Shown: positions 43,471 through 55,494 of the stretch, one piece after another
How the letters are laid out: each line of letters opens with the position of its first letter
Numbering within the stretch: the stretch's first letter is position 1
Source of the DNA: Lepraria neglecta
Taxonomy: Eukaryota; Ascomycota; Lecanoromycetes; Lecanorales; Stereocaulaceae
Direction of reading: 5' to 3'
Length of the DNA stretch: 64,000 nucleotides
NCBI GenBank assembly: GCA_033220425.1
Contig: CM065648.1
Span: forward strand, 4,898,001 to 4,962,000
Made by a program: the position numbers and the translations under genes
Notes under the pieces: generated by a model
Seen by the model: the letters and a program-made list of their open reading frames with translations, nothing else
Told to the model about the DNA's origin: nothing
Database searches by the model: none

Positions 43471-44657
43471 GTTGAACGACGAACTTGAGTATTTCAGAGA
43501 TAGATCACCAGAGGTGTTTTACATTTTATTTCAGAACAAGAACGCGGAACGCGAGCCGAGAAAATGGTGTCTCGAGTGTGGCGATGAGTGCATGTATGCT
43601 ACGTCTCAGCCCCGCTGTACTGCCTCCCGCACATTCCCAAGGGGGTGGGCCGTTCAAGGCAAATCACTAATTTGTCTGATCAGTTTCAAGGCTCCAAACC
43701 CGTCAAAGCCAAGCAAAATGATAGCGGGTGATGTCAAAGGAATTGAAAAGTCGACGAATGATGGGTAGGATGCAAAAGTGCAGTATCAATCAACCTTTAT
43801 GTCGGCAAGAGGCGTTTTTTAGCGGGATTCCTCGTACGACTAGCCGAAGGAGGCCGCCAATCAGGCGCACAATTCCAAAGTGCAATAGCTAGCGTACCTT
43901 GCTGCAGGGAAAGGGACGGCTGCAACCTACCAGACTAGCTTATCTGAGCGAATTGACAAAAGTGCAGTATGACACAGGCACCCAATCAAAATGAACCTGT
44001 CAGCATTTTATCCACATTGATTTTTGACAACACCTAGGAGTCTATGTTGCAATATGGCAATTACGGAGAACTGGGGCGCAGCCCACGTCAACCCACAGCT
44101 CAGGATTTTGAAATCATTGCAAATGCGTCGGCTATCTAGATACACGGACCTCGGCCTATTTGGTGGTTTTGCGTCTTTCGATCCATTACATAAAGTTGCA
44201 TACAACATGATGTGCCAATGAACCCTGAAACTCCAGCAAGTAACCAGTCATAACGTGACAGCAAGGGTGCAATGGCATCGGAACCGAATCTCGCATATCC
44301 AACTCCGCCATGATTCTGGACCAAATTCGAGATCATCAATCAAACGTTACATTACTCCTCCAGCATCATCTAAGTCCGTCACACGGTAACTGTCACACCC
44401 ACAACGTTTATTGAGAATGACGAGACGAGCTGGCCAAACGTTCCTAGTCCACAGTAACGCCCCTGTAATGTTTCAAGTGTTTCCTATGCCCGTAAACCTG
44501 TCTATCCGGGGAAGTGCCGCTGCGCGATGATATTCAGCCCGAAGGCAAGAAACTAAAATGCAGACGGGGCAGAGGGATCAGACGATCCCATTAATCCGCC
44601 TAGGTTTTTCCAGTCCATTGTAGTAATCAAGGCCGCTTAAAATCTGGGCTGGGGTTG
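43471..44657. other. Intergenic, no supported gene
   Basis: Upstream DNA of the Clr5 gene and, at the right end, the promoter of small gene 2. Short frames here carry no recognisable features. Confidence 0.4.
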
Positions 44658-44664
44658 TATAAAA
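44658..44664 (+). promoter_or_regulatory. TATA box of small gene 2
   Basis: TATAAAA within GTTGTATAAAACC, positioned about 140 bp before the upstream candidate start codon and about 290 bp before the downstream one. Confidence 0.45.
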
Positions 44665-44950
44665 CCATCGAATCCCACTACAGACTGTCAAAAGAATTAT
44701 CGAACCCTCTCACACTTGAAACCTCTTCAAGAGATAACATCTTGTCATACGGCTCAGTTCACGAACTTTGACATCCGCTAAGTTGTACATAACAACGATG
44801 GCGAAAAATAGGAAGCACAATACTTCAGGTACCACTTGCACACTTTCACAAACCCGTTCTCCCATTTCTTTAAGGAGACTAACGGATATAGGCAAAGTGG
44901 GACAAGGCCTTACCGAGAGACGAGCTAGTAAGAAACAGACGACAGAAGCC

Positions 44951-45218
44951 ATGGACGATCACCGTCATCAGTCCTCGTAAGGCTCACACTCCTCTGTTTA
45001 ACTCTATCGTGAGTGACGCTGATATGAGAACCACTTGCAGAACAACTCGAACCGAGCACAGCTACCTCACAGACTCTGGCGCAGAGAAGAAAAAGAGCCG
45101 CAAGGCCCGCGATGCAATCACCCCACACATGCAAAGATGGTTGAACGAAGCTCCAGGAGAAGAGTCTTGGACTAGCATTGGCTATTATGCAAGAGCTTCG
45201 CAGAAGGACAGCAAGTAG
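44951..45218 (+). CDS. Small hydrophilic protein with an MQRW(I/L)xExP motif (family member 2)
   Basis: Exons 44951-44976 and 45041-45218 are joined across a 64-nt intron (GTAAGG donor, TTGCAG acceptor), giving 67 residues from MDDHRHQSS. An in-frame upstream ATG at 44798 would add 51 residues (MAKNRKHNTSGTTC...). I prefer the short form because it matches family member 1 in length and intron position. The C-terminal part is ARDAITPHMQRWLNEAPGEESWTS split as ARDAITPH then MQRWLNEAPGEESW. The middle is basic (EKKKSRKAR). No signal peptide or membrane segment. Function unknown. Confidence 0.58.
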
Positions 45219-45934
45219 CTTGTGAATACAATTCATGCGCTCGCACTCTTTGTGATGTTCAAGCATATCGTATAGCTCGAGACCATGGCACCTGCAAATG
45301 ACAAGGCTTGGCTGGTGATCGTGGAAGATGTGGACTAGCAGCAGTGGCTCCTGTGTCGATAGCACTGCCAGCACTACTGCTTTTTAGCTTCACCAGATGT
45401 ATCTTAGCATGCAATGAAGACATTCTGTTGTTCTCCTGCTCCTCCGGTTTGATAAAGCATATGATCGACTGGCCTTTAGAGCATCAGCGGCTGAAAGATT
45501 CTGGACCATCATCGCATCATAAAGTTCATACTACTCTTGTAAAAGGGAACAGAGACCTCTCTATGAGGCTATGAGAGTATGATGGGTATGATTCTTCTAT
45601 GGCCTCGGCGTGGTAGTGAGAGGAGAACTTCTGCAGAGGCTAAGCTGCTGAAATTGTGCATCCGCGTTAACATTGGTGGCGTTGCATAACTTTATGCACG
45701 ATCGAAGATATTCTACCCTTTACCATCTTTGACTCGGGCAAAATAGTCTTGCACAGCTCCATTTCAGCAGGGAAACACTTCTGTATATCGGCAAAGGCCT
45801 GAAAAAGCTCTTAGTAGAATCCTAACCGTGCCAAATCCTCTCTCTTGTGGTTCACGGACTGCCAAACGCCTCGACAATTGTCAGACTATAGATTTGGGCT
45901 TTAGCACTCCTAATCGAACTTCAGGCCAGCCGAT
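45219..45934. other. Intergenic, no supported gene
   Basis: 3' flank of small gene 2 and promoter of the Saf4-like gene. Nothing recognised. Confidence 0.4.
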
Positions 45935-47034
45935 ATGCAGGGTTTTAGTACGTCCGCAGCTATTCAACTATTTCCCTGTACTTGCTGACCTACCCAGATA
46001 TGGGGCGCTATGTGCCCCCAGAGCACGAAGGCACCACCTCTGCGAACAAGCTTGCAGGCAAACATGCTCTCGGCTCCCGCGCACGCAAAGCAGGCCAGGG
46101 CATCCTGACCGTCCGCTTCGAAATGCCCTTCGCCATTTGGTGCACCACCTGTCCTAAGCCCACCATCATAGGCCAAGGTGTACGGTTCAATGCCGAGAAG
46201 AAGAAAGTCGGCAACTACCACACCACGCCTATCTACAGCTTCCGTATGAAACATGTGGCATGTGGTGGTTGGATTGAGATACGGACGGATCCGAAAAATA
46301 CTGCCTACGTGGTTACAGAGGGTGCAAAGAAAAGAGATACTGGGGAGGACAAGGTTCAGGAAGGGGAGATCAGGATTAAGACTGACGAAGAGAGGGAAAG
46401 GCTGGCGAACGATGCGTTTGCAGCGCTGGAAGGGAAGGTAGAAGACAAGCGACAGGCTACGACAGACAAGAGTAGAATCGAGGAGTTGCAGAGGGTCAAG
46501 GAGAAGGACTGGAGCGATCCCGGAGAAGCAAATCGAAGATTGAGGAAAGCCTTCAGGGTGGAAAGGAAGGTCAGACAGAAGAATGAGGGGCTAACCGAGG
46601 AATTAAAAGACAGGATGAGCCTAGGAATGGACCTATTGGAAGAGACGGAGGAAGATAGAAGGAAGGCTGGCTTTGTGGATTTTGGAGAGTTTGATGGTGA
46701 ACGTGCGATCGTCCAGGCGAAGTCCAGGCCTCTGTTCGTCGAATCATCGACCTCGAAGAAGCCTCTTGTTAAGAGAATGAAAACGACCAAGGCCACCGCG
46801 GATGCTGAAGAGAGGCGGGAGAAGCTACGCAAGGAGCTCGGAAACAATACAAGAGCAGTATTAGATCCGTTCTTAAATGTTGATAAGCCAAGTGTGCCAG
46901 CCATGAGCAGTGCTTCTTTTCTCAAGCGGAAGAGGAGCTCCACGGAGAATCCAGAGAAAGCTTTGAACGTAAAAGAGACTGATGTCAAGACTAAGGCCCA
47001 GGTTCAAGCCTTGGTAGATTACGACTCAGATTGA
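45935..47034 (+). CDS. Saf4/CCDC130-like splicing factor (CWC16/Yju2 family)
   Basis: Yju2-family proteins act at the catalytic step of the spliceosome. A 13-nt first exon (45935-45947) is joined to 45998-47034 to give MQGFNMGRYVPPEHEGTTSA, the usual N-terminus of CCDC130/Saf4; total 349 residues. The conserved domain reads FEMPFAIWCTTCPKP, GQGVRFNAEKKKVGNYHTTP, IYSFRMKHVACGGWIEIRTD and PKNTAYVVTEGAKKRDTG. The zinc site is CxxC plus HVAC, as usual in fungal Saf4. The C-terminal half is charged and helical, with KR-rich stretches (KKPLVKRMKTTK, SFLKRKRSS) suitable for nuclear import. It ends VDYDSD. Human CCDC130 (YJU2B) is the likely counterpart. Confidence 0.92.
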
Positions 47035-49288
47035 ACGACGTTGGCAAAATCACATGATATGGACGATAACTGCAACTCCGCACATTTTCATCTCAAGACT
47101 GATGACCCTGGCAATAGTGAGCAACGCGAATAATTTTCGCTTTGTCTCTTGCAACGAAGAGTAGCCCACCGTGAGTATGGGACCAGGTGAGTGGCTAGAT
47201 ATGTCTGTCTGGGTCGTTTTCAGATTGCTGATCAAAGTTCACGTTGAGTTGGCCGCTATTCGAAGGACCTAAATGTGCTCCCAAGGACGGCAACTCTTGT
47301 ATACATGTATTACCGCGATACAGGCTTACTGCTGAATGTGCTTCTTCTTCGCTCTAAGACTAGCAGATAATGAAGGAGAAGCCCGAGTTGCAACTTCAGT
47401 TAGTGGTCGAGGATTGAGCACGGCAATCAATGATGCATAACGTCATACTTGAAATGCATCGAAATTATGGAATGTTATTGAGAAAATTAGTGAGGTATCC
47501 AACAGTTTTGACAATCATGACAGCCGGTGCTCAGCCAATCCTTAGACTTCTCTTAGATCCTTTCATCCAGAAGCCCATCCAGCTACCCCTTCCAACAAAA
47601 ATATTCGCAGTTATGGTCTTAAATCGCAGGAAATGTCGCAAGGAAAATCTGGACTATCCAAAGTCTCGAGGTATCAACGCCCGCCTTGTCCAGATCCACT
47701 TTTGTACCGAAGGCCATTCCAGTGTTCTTCCTGCGGGCTTTCACCCAACCATCTCTGCATCATTGGCGCGAGATCTCTTTGATTATTGTAGTTCTTTTGC
47801 CCCTTTCTACCCTCATGAGGTATGTCGGTTCGCCTTATGCTGCGAGATTTATCCCCGTCAGCATGCCCAAGGTAAGCTAGGGGTTGGGAAAGACTGACGA
47901 GGCTTCCTGACCCACTCCTTCACCTGTCTTCGCAGTGCGATTTTTTGCAACCGTTTCCAACTCAACGTCTCCTATTTTTGTCATTAGGCCTGCTTTATGT
48001 TTCCCATGGATCAGAAATCTCACCTAACGCTTGAGTGCTTTTGTTGTCCCCCATCGTGCTGCTGACTATTGGTCTTGATAAGACTCTGAGTTTTCCTGGG
48101 GAGGGCTTTTGGTACAGCAGGAAGTGGAAAAGGGAGAGATTAATCTCCGAAGAAGCATGGGCTCGAGAGCCGCATTTTGTTCAGTCTGGGGGAACAAGGC
48201 ATCCAGAGATTGGCACACACCTTGCATTAGCGCTTGAAGCATGTTCAGTGTGTTTGCCGGATTAGAGTAATCGCGGAGCATGGAGCCTGCGCCTGGTGAT
48301 CTGAATAGCCTATGAATGGCATCGATTAATGTATCTAAGGTGTGCTATCATTGGCTACTTCCATGGTTTCAGTGATATTATATGATATACCCCACTTTCC
48401 TCCGCCTAGCGCTCGCTATCACGGCTTAGGTGTCAGCACCGGAGCACCTAAATGCTCATCATGTTGCTGTGTTGCTCCTTGTTGCGTCCCAGCCGTTAGC
48501 GTAACAAAATAACCTTAAATGCTTGTCAACGCAAGCGGGTGGTGATTGCGGTCACTCCTTGATGTTGCTCCAATCACGCACCACCACTCCCGACTTTTCA
48601 CTGATAGCGCAAAAATACATCTGCACGCCTCAAATCCCAGAACCAACACATGCAGTGATAATCAGCGAACGAGTGAGATTTGTGCATCGCGTCTGTGTCC
48701 AGCCGGCTATTTCGATTTCGGCCAAGTGCGTAGGCACAGCGATTTTCAGGTATCGAAGTAGCTGATGACGCTTGTTCAAGGCTGCTTGTAGCATGCTACC
48801 TCTGTTTTCGTAAGGGAGGCTTTCGTAGATCTGAATTTATCAATCTTTATCACCCTCCCTGTAGTTTTATTAATTGGTACACAGACGACTGCCGGTGTGG
48901 GGGGAATAGAGAGAATTGACTAGTTGACCAAAAATCCGATGCGCCAGACTTTAGCAAACGGTCGGGAATTGCATGTGTGAGCAGACCAAACAAGAAACTA
49001 AGTCGAGCCAGCCTTGAAGGATGAAACAAAATGACTGAGTCAGCAAAATGACTGAAGATCCGCGCGCGTTGATTAGTGCGTAATTAGCGCGTGATCTGGG
49101 CTTGGCAAAAGTGATGACACGAAGTCAGCTGTTCATATCACTCGAGCTGCGTTACTCCGTCCGCATATGCAACAGATCTTGAGCTGGCCCAGACGCCAGT
49201 GATCAATTCGATAGGTTTCTTCACTCAATCATTTGGGTAATCGAGACTGTTCACTTACTCGCGTCTTTCTAGAATACGCAAATCCATC
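47035..49288. other. Large intergenic region, no supported gene
   Basis: About 2.2 kb. Frames of 60-155 codons occur (for example 47430-47897 plus) but lack domain features, repeats or splice logic. Composition is ordinary, so it does not look like a RIP-degraded element. A GC-richer patch at 48400-48500 (CGCCTAGCGCTCGCTATC, GCACCGGAGCACC) may be a small repeat remnant. No tRNA recognised. Confidence 0.35.
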
Positions 49289-52200
49289 ATGGCTCGTGGT
49301 GGAGCGAGTAAAAGCGCCAAATCAAAAGCTACAGGAAAAGCGCCTGCGAAGAATGATATACCTGATGTCTACCGGGAAATGCTCGCTGATGCTGTCACTT
49401 CATCACCCGTTCAAACAAGCGATGATGAGAGACCGCTGAAGAGGCTTAGAATGGGCGGTCGCATCGTTACGCAAGTCCATGATGACCCGGCGTCCCATCA
49501 CTCTGATCAAGGTAGCAAAATTGGTAATGACAGCGACTTGGATGAGCTCTTTGAGGATGTGAAACCAGTCAAACAGCGAATAGTCCAGACTGAGTCAGAA
49601 GACTCAGCGGCCAGTGACATGGAATGGGAAGAGGTTAATCTCAGGGAGAATGTCAGGCAAGAAGGCACGCCTGGGTATGAAGCCAAAGAATCGGGAGAGC
49701 TCAATCTTGTCCTTGGACGAGAAAGCCAAGGACGTGAGTCGGCTGGATATGGATGGCCGAAACGAAAACCTATTACAGTCGAAGAGAAAAGACTCCGGCT
49801 CGAAATTCATAAAATGCATGTGTGCAGTCTGATGGCCCATGCCTATCTTCGCAACCATTGGTGCAATGATCGAAAAGTTCACTTAGCTTTGAAAAGTCTG
49901 CTGACGAAGAAAACCGTCTCCTATCTCAATCCTGATGAAAGCAAGTCTCAGTTTCAAAGATCTCGATCCTTCATGGATGGTTTGACGCAAGCGAGCGAAG
50001 CTTTCAGGCTGAAATTTAAGATAACAGCAAGAGGCCTGAGCAAACCTAGATGGGCTGATAGTCCAGAGGCTTTAGCACAAGTAAGATTGATTCTGAACAT
50101 CAAGTACCTTTTGGCCGTGCTCACGCTGTGGCGGCACTAGATGCAACCTCCAGCGGACATTGACCTTCCAATGCAGCTGTCGGACTTCCGCGATGCCGCC
50201 ATAAGCCTTAGAGCTTCGCGTGATGTCGGTGCTCAGATGATCTGTGCTTTGCTACGTTCAGTTGGCGTCAATGCCAGATTGGTCTGCTCGTTGCTCCCTT
50301 TACCGTTTCAGCCTGCACAGAAAATCAATCTACAACAGGCGAGGCATGGTGCGCCTAGAGGGCTAGAAAATAACCGACAGAATACCCCGACCGAGGAGAG
50401 CGGCTCTGATGACAGAAGCGATGGACCAGCATCTGCGGAGCGAAATATCGGTTCTAGCGGAGGACGAACCCGCTTTGAAGCTGCTGGTCTAGAAAGCGCG
50501 GGGAAAATGAAACGGAGCACTTCGCCTGAAGCACAGCTTGCAGGTGTGCCTCTTCGCCGGATAAGTCAGTAGCCTCCACTGTTGTGATGGTCCAAATGAT
50601 CTGATGATTACAACAGAAAGTCCACGGAAGCCGATCCGCGAGTCAAAGTATCCTGTCTATTGGGTTGAAGCGTTCAACGAAGCAGTGCAGAAGTGGGTCC
50701 CGATAGATCCTCTCGTGACCCGAACCATTGCAAAGCCTTCAAAGTTTGAGCCACCCGCAGGGGAGCCAGAAAACAGCATGAGTTACGTAATTGCTTTCGA
50801 AGACAACGGCTCAGCTCGCGATGTCACAAGAAGGTACACTAAAGCTTACAATGCCAAGACTAGAAGAGATCGCGTTGAAGTTACGAACGGCGGTGAGAGA
50901 TGGTGGAGAAGGGTGATGAAAATGTATCGAAGGCTTCACCCTTTAGACCGTGATCAAGTCGAAAATGCGGAATTAGCAGCCAAAGAGGCTGCTGAGCCGA
51001 TGCCAAAGAATATGCAAGATTTCAAGGATCATCCATATTACGCAATTGAAAGGCATCTGAAAAGACACGAGGTGATTCACCCGAAAAGGGAGGTTGGAAA
51101 AGTGGGCGCAGGCCGTGCCGCGAACACCAATGCTTTGGAGCCAATCTACCGCCGCAGGGACGTACATATGGTCAAGAGTGCAGGTAAGTGGTACAGGATG
51201 GGACGAGAGATCAAGCCTGGCGAGCAGCCCCTCAAGCGTGTGCCTGCACGGAGAACCCGAGACGTGTCCCTAGAACCCGAGGACCAAGACGCAGATGATA
51301 CAGGTACGGCTCTCTATGCTGCCCACCAGACTACGCTCTACTCAGCACCTCCTGTCAAAAATGGCCGTATTCCCAAGAATGTCTACGGAAACCTCGACGT
51401 CTATGCCTCTAGTATGGTCCCGCCTGGAGGGACTCACATACCTCACCCAGAAACCGCCCGCGCGGCCAGAATTATAGGTATTGACTACGCAGATGCGGTT
51501 ACTGGTTTCACCTTCAAGGGTAGGCATGGCACAGCTATTACAAATGGTGCTGTTGTTGCCAGCGAGTATCGAGAAGCTGTTGAGGAAGTCATTAGGGCTT
51601 TTCACCACGAGAAGGCAAGGATTGAAGAAGAGAAGAGGAGTGCAGAGGCGTTGAGGATCTGGAAGAGACTTTTGGCTGGGTTGAGGATTAGGGAGAGGAT
51701 CGAGGGGTATGACATTGAGGGTGAACGTGACGCCAAGACGAGAGAGGAAATGGAAGATATTGATGAAGACGATGACGAGGATGAGGGAGGTGGATTCTTG
51801 CCTGACAGAGATGATGAAGATTTCGCTCAACCCACCGCTGGTGGCGTGTTTTCGCCACAAGCATTGCCGAATGGTGTGGACGACGAAGGCGGTGGTTTCT
51901 TCGCTGAAGAGTCAGGGGAGGACTCGAATAGCCAAGGAGACTTGCTTAGCACGGAACGCCAGGCACGGGACCCTTTTCTCACCAACACCGAAGACGATGA
52001 TGGTGGTGGCTTCCTGATCAATGACAGCGACGCAGACGCTGAAGAAGCACTACGAGAGACGAGTATCCATGACTTTGACGATCCTAAGTCAAGGACTACA
52101 AGAGAATCTGCAGCACAGCCTGCAGCTAAACATGCTGGGGTCCAAGAAGCCTCTGAAAAAGGCGGTGGCTTCATACCGGATGAAATCAATACCAATAAGC

Positions 52201-52610
52201 AGCCTCCACAAACAGACGTGCCAGTTGAAACTTATAGTGGAGACATTCTGTACCACAAGGCTACTCCCAGTCCTCAGAAACGGTTTCAAAACGAGACATC
52301 ACCAGAGCCTGCCTTCCCTAATCTACCCGATGCTGAGCTCGAGGAGGCGCGAATGCTTCAGGAGCTCTACGAGACACGTGGCATGGCTCAGTATTTGACC
52401 GGCGTGCAAGCTACCAGTGAGACGCCAATGAATGCGGCTGCTGACGATGGCCATCTTCCACTTCATCAAGATTCCATCTCAGCTTCTCCACCGAAGAGTG
52501 AGCCGATGGCTGATGATTCTTATGCGCTTGATAGCCCAGAGTCTGACAAAAGCTCTTTAGTGTCGGAGGATCCAGAGGATGAAGACGCTGATCCCGAATG
52601 GCTTGCTTGA
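49289..52610 (+). CDS. Rad4/XPC DNA-damage recognition protein
   Basis: Rad4/XPC with Rad23 recognises helix-distorting lesions for global nucleotide-excision repair. Exons 49289-50080, 50141-50564 and 50617-52610 give 1069 residues. Order: basic N-terminus, transglutaminase-like domain (SLMAHAYLRNHWCNDRKVHL, LRASRDVGAQMICALLRSVG, ESKYPVYWVEAFNEAVQKWV with PIDPLV), then the beta-hairpin domains (FKDHPYYAIERHLKRHEVIH, PIYRRRDVHMVKSAGKWYRM; BHD3 with GNLDVYASSMVPPGGTHI and DYADAVTGFTFKGRHGTAI). The C-terminal 270 residues are acidic, disordered and carry four GGGF motifs. The protein is longer than yeast Rad4 mainly through this tail. No damage seen. Confidence 0.95.
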
Positions 52611-53664
52611 AGCGGGTTTGGACGCCTTGACGTGGGTTTGATTTTATATGCAGCATGCCTGTTTGATAGGTCATATAGCATAGTGGATATCTCTCAATAG
52701 CATTCTTGTCCACAGCACTGGAAATGATGTTGGAGAGTTGGATCCCTGCAATCTTATTACCGGAATGCAAAACTTCCACACTTTTGCTAAAATCCAATTC
52801 AACGCTGCTCATGAACAACCTGTTTTCAACTCCTCTAGAATCAAAACATCAGCACATCCAGCTCAAACCATCAATAAGAATCCCCAAAGCCTTAACCCGT
52901 GAGTTTCCTTTCAGCAATTCCACTGCTCTGCGAGAGCAACTCGTCCGGCTCTTTCTATTACCTCCGAGCGTTGATTCTCCCATTCAGTACTTCTTCAGAG
53001 CCACACATGTTGGCCCACCGATCATCCCTGAAGCATACGTGAATTTATCGACAGCTGTGATGAAGTACGGAAGATGAATATCCGCAGCGAAGCGAAGTGG
53101 AGATGGTCTGTGCCTAGACGCAGGTGAGGTGAGTTTGGCTACCCTAGACCCTTGTTTGAGCTAGCTTAGCATGTGCACATGATGTGGCCGAGGGTATCCG
53201 TGACTGAAAGTAACGAGATGGAAGCAGAAAAGCTGCCGAAAAGTCGATATGCGTAGAAGCGTTTGGATGGACTTTGTTCTGTAGACGATGTAGGCGCATC
53301 AGGCGTGCCGGTAGCGGGAACTTGTTACTACTAACAACTGACTTCCAAGTTGAGCTTCTGTCATTAAAGAGTGTTTCCTGATGCAGTCAATTGCATTGCC
53401 AACGGTGTATTAGGTATCAGACCCATTTCAGAAAGAGTCAATGTGCGTGAGCCAGGTCATCTGAGAGACTAATACAAAAATTCATTTTTGTTCAGTCCGT
53501 AACCCTTTTGAGTGTGTACATCGTAACCAACCAAGCAATCCAATCGCTGATAAAACAGAGTGGTCACAAGGTGCATACACGCCCAGCAAATCCAACCGCC
53601 ACGCCGAGCCTTCCATGCCCACGCCATGCATCCCGGCGCTTCCATATCCATTTCCTACTGCTGT
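52611..53664. other. Intergenic, no supported gene
   Basis: 3' flanks of Rad4 and of the MFS gene (convergent). The 123-codon frame at 52706-53077 has no family features. Confidence 0.4.
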
Positions 53665-55494
53665 TTACTCCGCTTTGCTCTGTTCCTGCTGCAACTGCGC
53701 AAGTTTCTTCTGAACCTCCTTGTTGTGACCAACACCCGTGCTGTTGCCCCTAGATCCCGCCCTGCCAACATAACTAGCCTTGCGCGAACCCATGCGCGAA
53801 CCCCTGCGGCTTTCATGTCGTGAACTAGGCTGCGAACCATAGCCGGTTGGCAGGAATGAGACTCGGCGTCCACCATTATCGTTTCTGGCATCTTTGAGCT
53901 GTTGTGCAAAGGGCGAGCGGGCACGAAGGACGGGGCCCTTCCAGTAGATGACGTAGACGGCGATGACGAGGACGAAGGAGATTGCGAAGAGGATTGTCGA
54001 GGCGATCTGGAGATGCTGTTTGCCGCCGATGTTGGTGAAGAATGGTGTAGCGGGGATGGTGAGGACACCAGCAAGGAAGTCACGGGACCAGCCATTGCCA
54101 CCAGTGGCAGAGGCAGAGTAGGGACCGTAGGCCGTGATCATGTAGTCGATGGTGGCCATGTAGATGCTGTAGTTCGCAATACCCACAATTGCAGCGAAGA
54201 TGCTTGAGCCGATCCAGTGGAGTGGGGGACCGCTGCAAGTCCAAGCGAAACCGATGAGACCGATGGGCAGGCAGGGCGCGGTGTAGAGGAGGAACCAGAG
54301 GCGGGATTCGTATTGGGCCTTTTCGTCGTCAGGTTTATCATGACGTTCCTTGACGTTTCGCTTGATGGCAGGGATAAACATGAACCAGGCGAGGAAGTAG
54401 CCAACAAGGATTGGAAGGAAGGATAGACCTTGGGCGACGGTGCCGAAGCCCCACTGGGTGTAGACGAGGGAGAAGGATTGGATGAACATGAAAATGAGAG
54501 CGTCGCTGAAACCGGAGAGGAGGGAGAGGGTGAGCACGATGGGTTCTGTGAGGAACATTTTGAAGGGACGCATCCAGGTGACGAGGATCTCTTTCGCTGA
54601 GAATCGCTCTCGGAAGGGCGTCATCTCATCTGGTCCATAGAGGTTAGGGTGTGTGCCGGCCTCACGTCGCTTCTTTGCGATTCTGTTCATCAGAATGGTG
54701 GTCCTGGTCTCGGGAACGAATATGAGGTGAGCGACTTGAACAGCGCCGCCGAAGATGAGCTGAATCCAGATGCTCCAGCGCCAGTCGAGGAACTTCTCAC
54801 TGAAGCCACCAACGACAGGGCCGAGAACGGAACCTCCAACGGACGAGAAGACGACGAAGGCGACCGCGTATTGCTGATGATCAGCTTCCCACATATCGGC
54901 AATCATGCCCAGTGTGACGGAGCCTCCGGCCGATGAAAGACCACCAAGGGCTCGACCGACCATGATAGAGGCGAAATTTGGGGCCAGAGCGACAGGCAGC
55001 TGCCAGATGTTGACCAAAAGAAGTGAAAGCTGCAGGATTGGCTTGCGTCCGAATTCCTCAGACCATGGGGCCCAGAGTTCGCAGCCAAAAGCGTACAAGA
55101 CGAGGAAGATCATGGCACCACATCGAGCTCCTTGGGCGCTGACACCAAATTCTTGGGAGATACCTTTGACGGCATTAGAGTATAGACTTGTGTTGAAGTT
55201 CATGGAGACCTGGACAAGAAAGATGACGGTGAGGATCAGCCACTTCTTCCTCTCTGTGAAGCAGAATCCGAGCTCGTCGTAGCAGTCATCCTCTGTGATT
55301 TCGATCCTGTCGTCTATGCCATCTCCTGGACCATCTCCCAGAGGCGCTTGAACTTTCTCATTGTGGAATGTTGCAGGCGGAGATTCCTTGGGTCCTATGT
55401 CTGAGGAGGTCTCAGAGGGAACCTGAGGGCTGGTTTGAGCGTGGTCCAACTGGCTGTCATTGGTGGGGGGATGGTCCATATTGCTGGGCGCCAT
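53665..55494 (-). CDS. MFS transporter, DHA1 (drug:H+ antiporter-1) type, intronless
   Basis: Single 609-codon frame from MAPSNMDHPPTNDSQLDH. A hydrophilic N-terminus of about 85 residues precedes twelve hydrophobic segments, starting KKWLILTVIFLVQVSMNF. The loop 2-3 signature is GCELWAPWSEEFGRKPIL (MFS motif A form of DHA1), the central loop holds AKKRREAGTHPNLYGPDEM, and later helices include YSIYMATIDYMITAYGPYSA. The relatives are plasma-membrane exporters of polyamines and drugs (Tpo/Flr1/Qdr groups), but the substrate cannot be read from sequence. The C-terminal tail is cytosolic with repeated basic-Ser units (SRHESRRGSRMGSRKAS), likely kinase targets. Start chosen as the first ATG; an alternative Met lies at codon 6. 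Confidence 0.92.
   Translation of the reverse strand: MAPSNMDHPPTNDSQLDHAQTSPQVPSETSSDIGPKESPPATFHNEKVQAPLGDGPGDGIDDRIEITEDDCYDELGFCFTERKKWLILTVIFLVQVSMNFNTSLYSNAVKGISQEFGVSAQGARCGAMIFLVLYAFGCELWAPWSEEFGRKPILQLSLLLVNIWQLPVALAPNFASIMVGRALGGLSSAGGSVTLGMIADMWEADHQQYAVAFVVFSSVGGSVLGPVVGGFSEKFLDWRWSIWIQLIFGGAVQVAHLIFVPETRTTILMNRIAKKRREAGTHPNLYGPDEMTPFRERFSAKEILVTWMRPFKMFLTEPIVLTLSLLSGFSDALIFMFIQSFSLVYTQWGFGTVAQGLSFLPILVGYFLAWFMFIPAIKRNVKERHDKPDDEKAQYESRLWFLLYTAPCLPIGLIGFAWTCSGPPLHWIGSSIFAAIVGIANYSIYMATIDYMITAYGPYSASATGGNGWSRDFLAGVLTIPATPFFTNIGGKQHLQIASTILFAISFVLVIAVYVIYWKGPVLRARSPFAQQLKDARNDNGGRRVSFLPTGYGSQPSSRHESRRGSRMGSRKASYVGRAGSRGNSTGVGHNKEVQKKLAQLQQEQSKAE

Noticed and set aside
47430-47897. 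155-codon plus-strand frame in the large gap before Rad4
   Set aside because: Low-complexity chance frame without recognisable motifs; a second overlapping frame is equally open.
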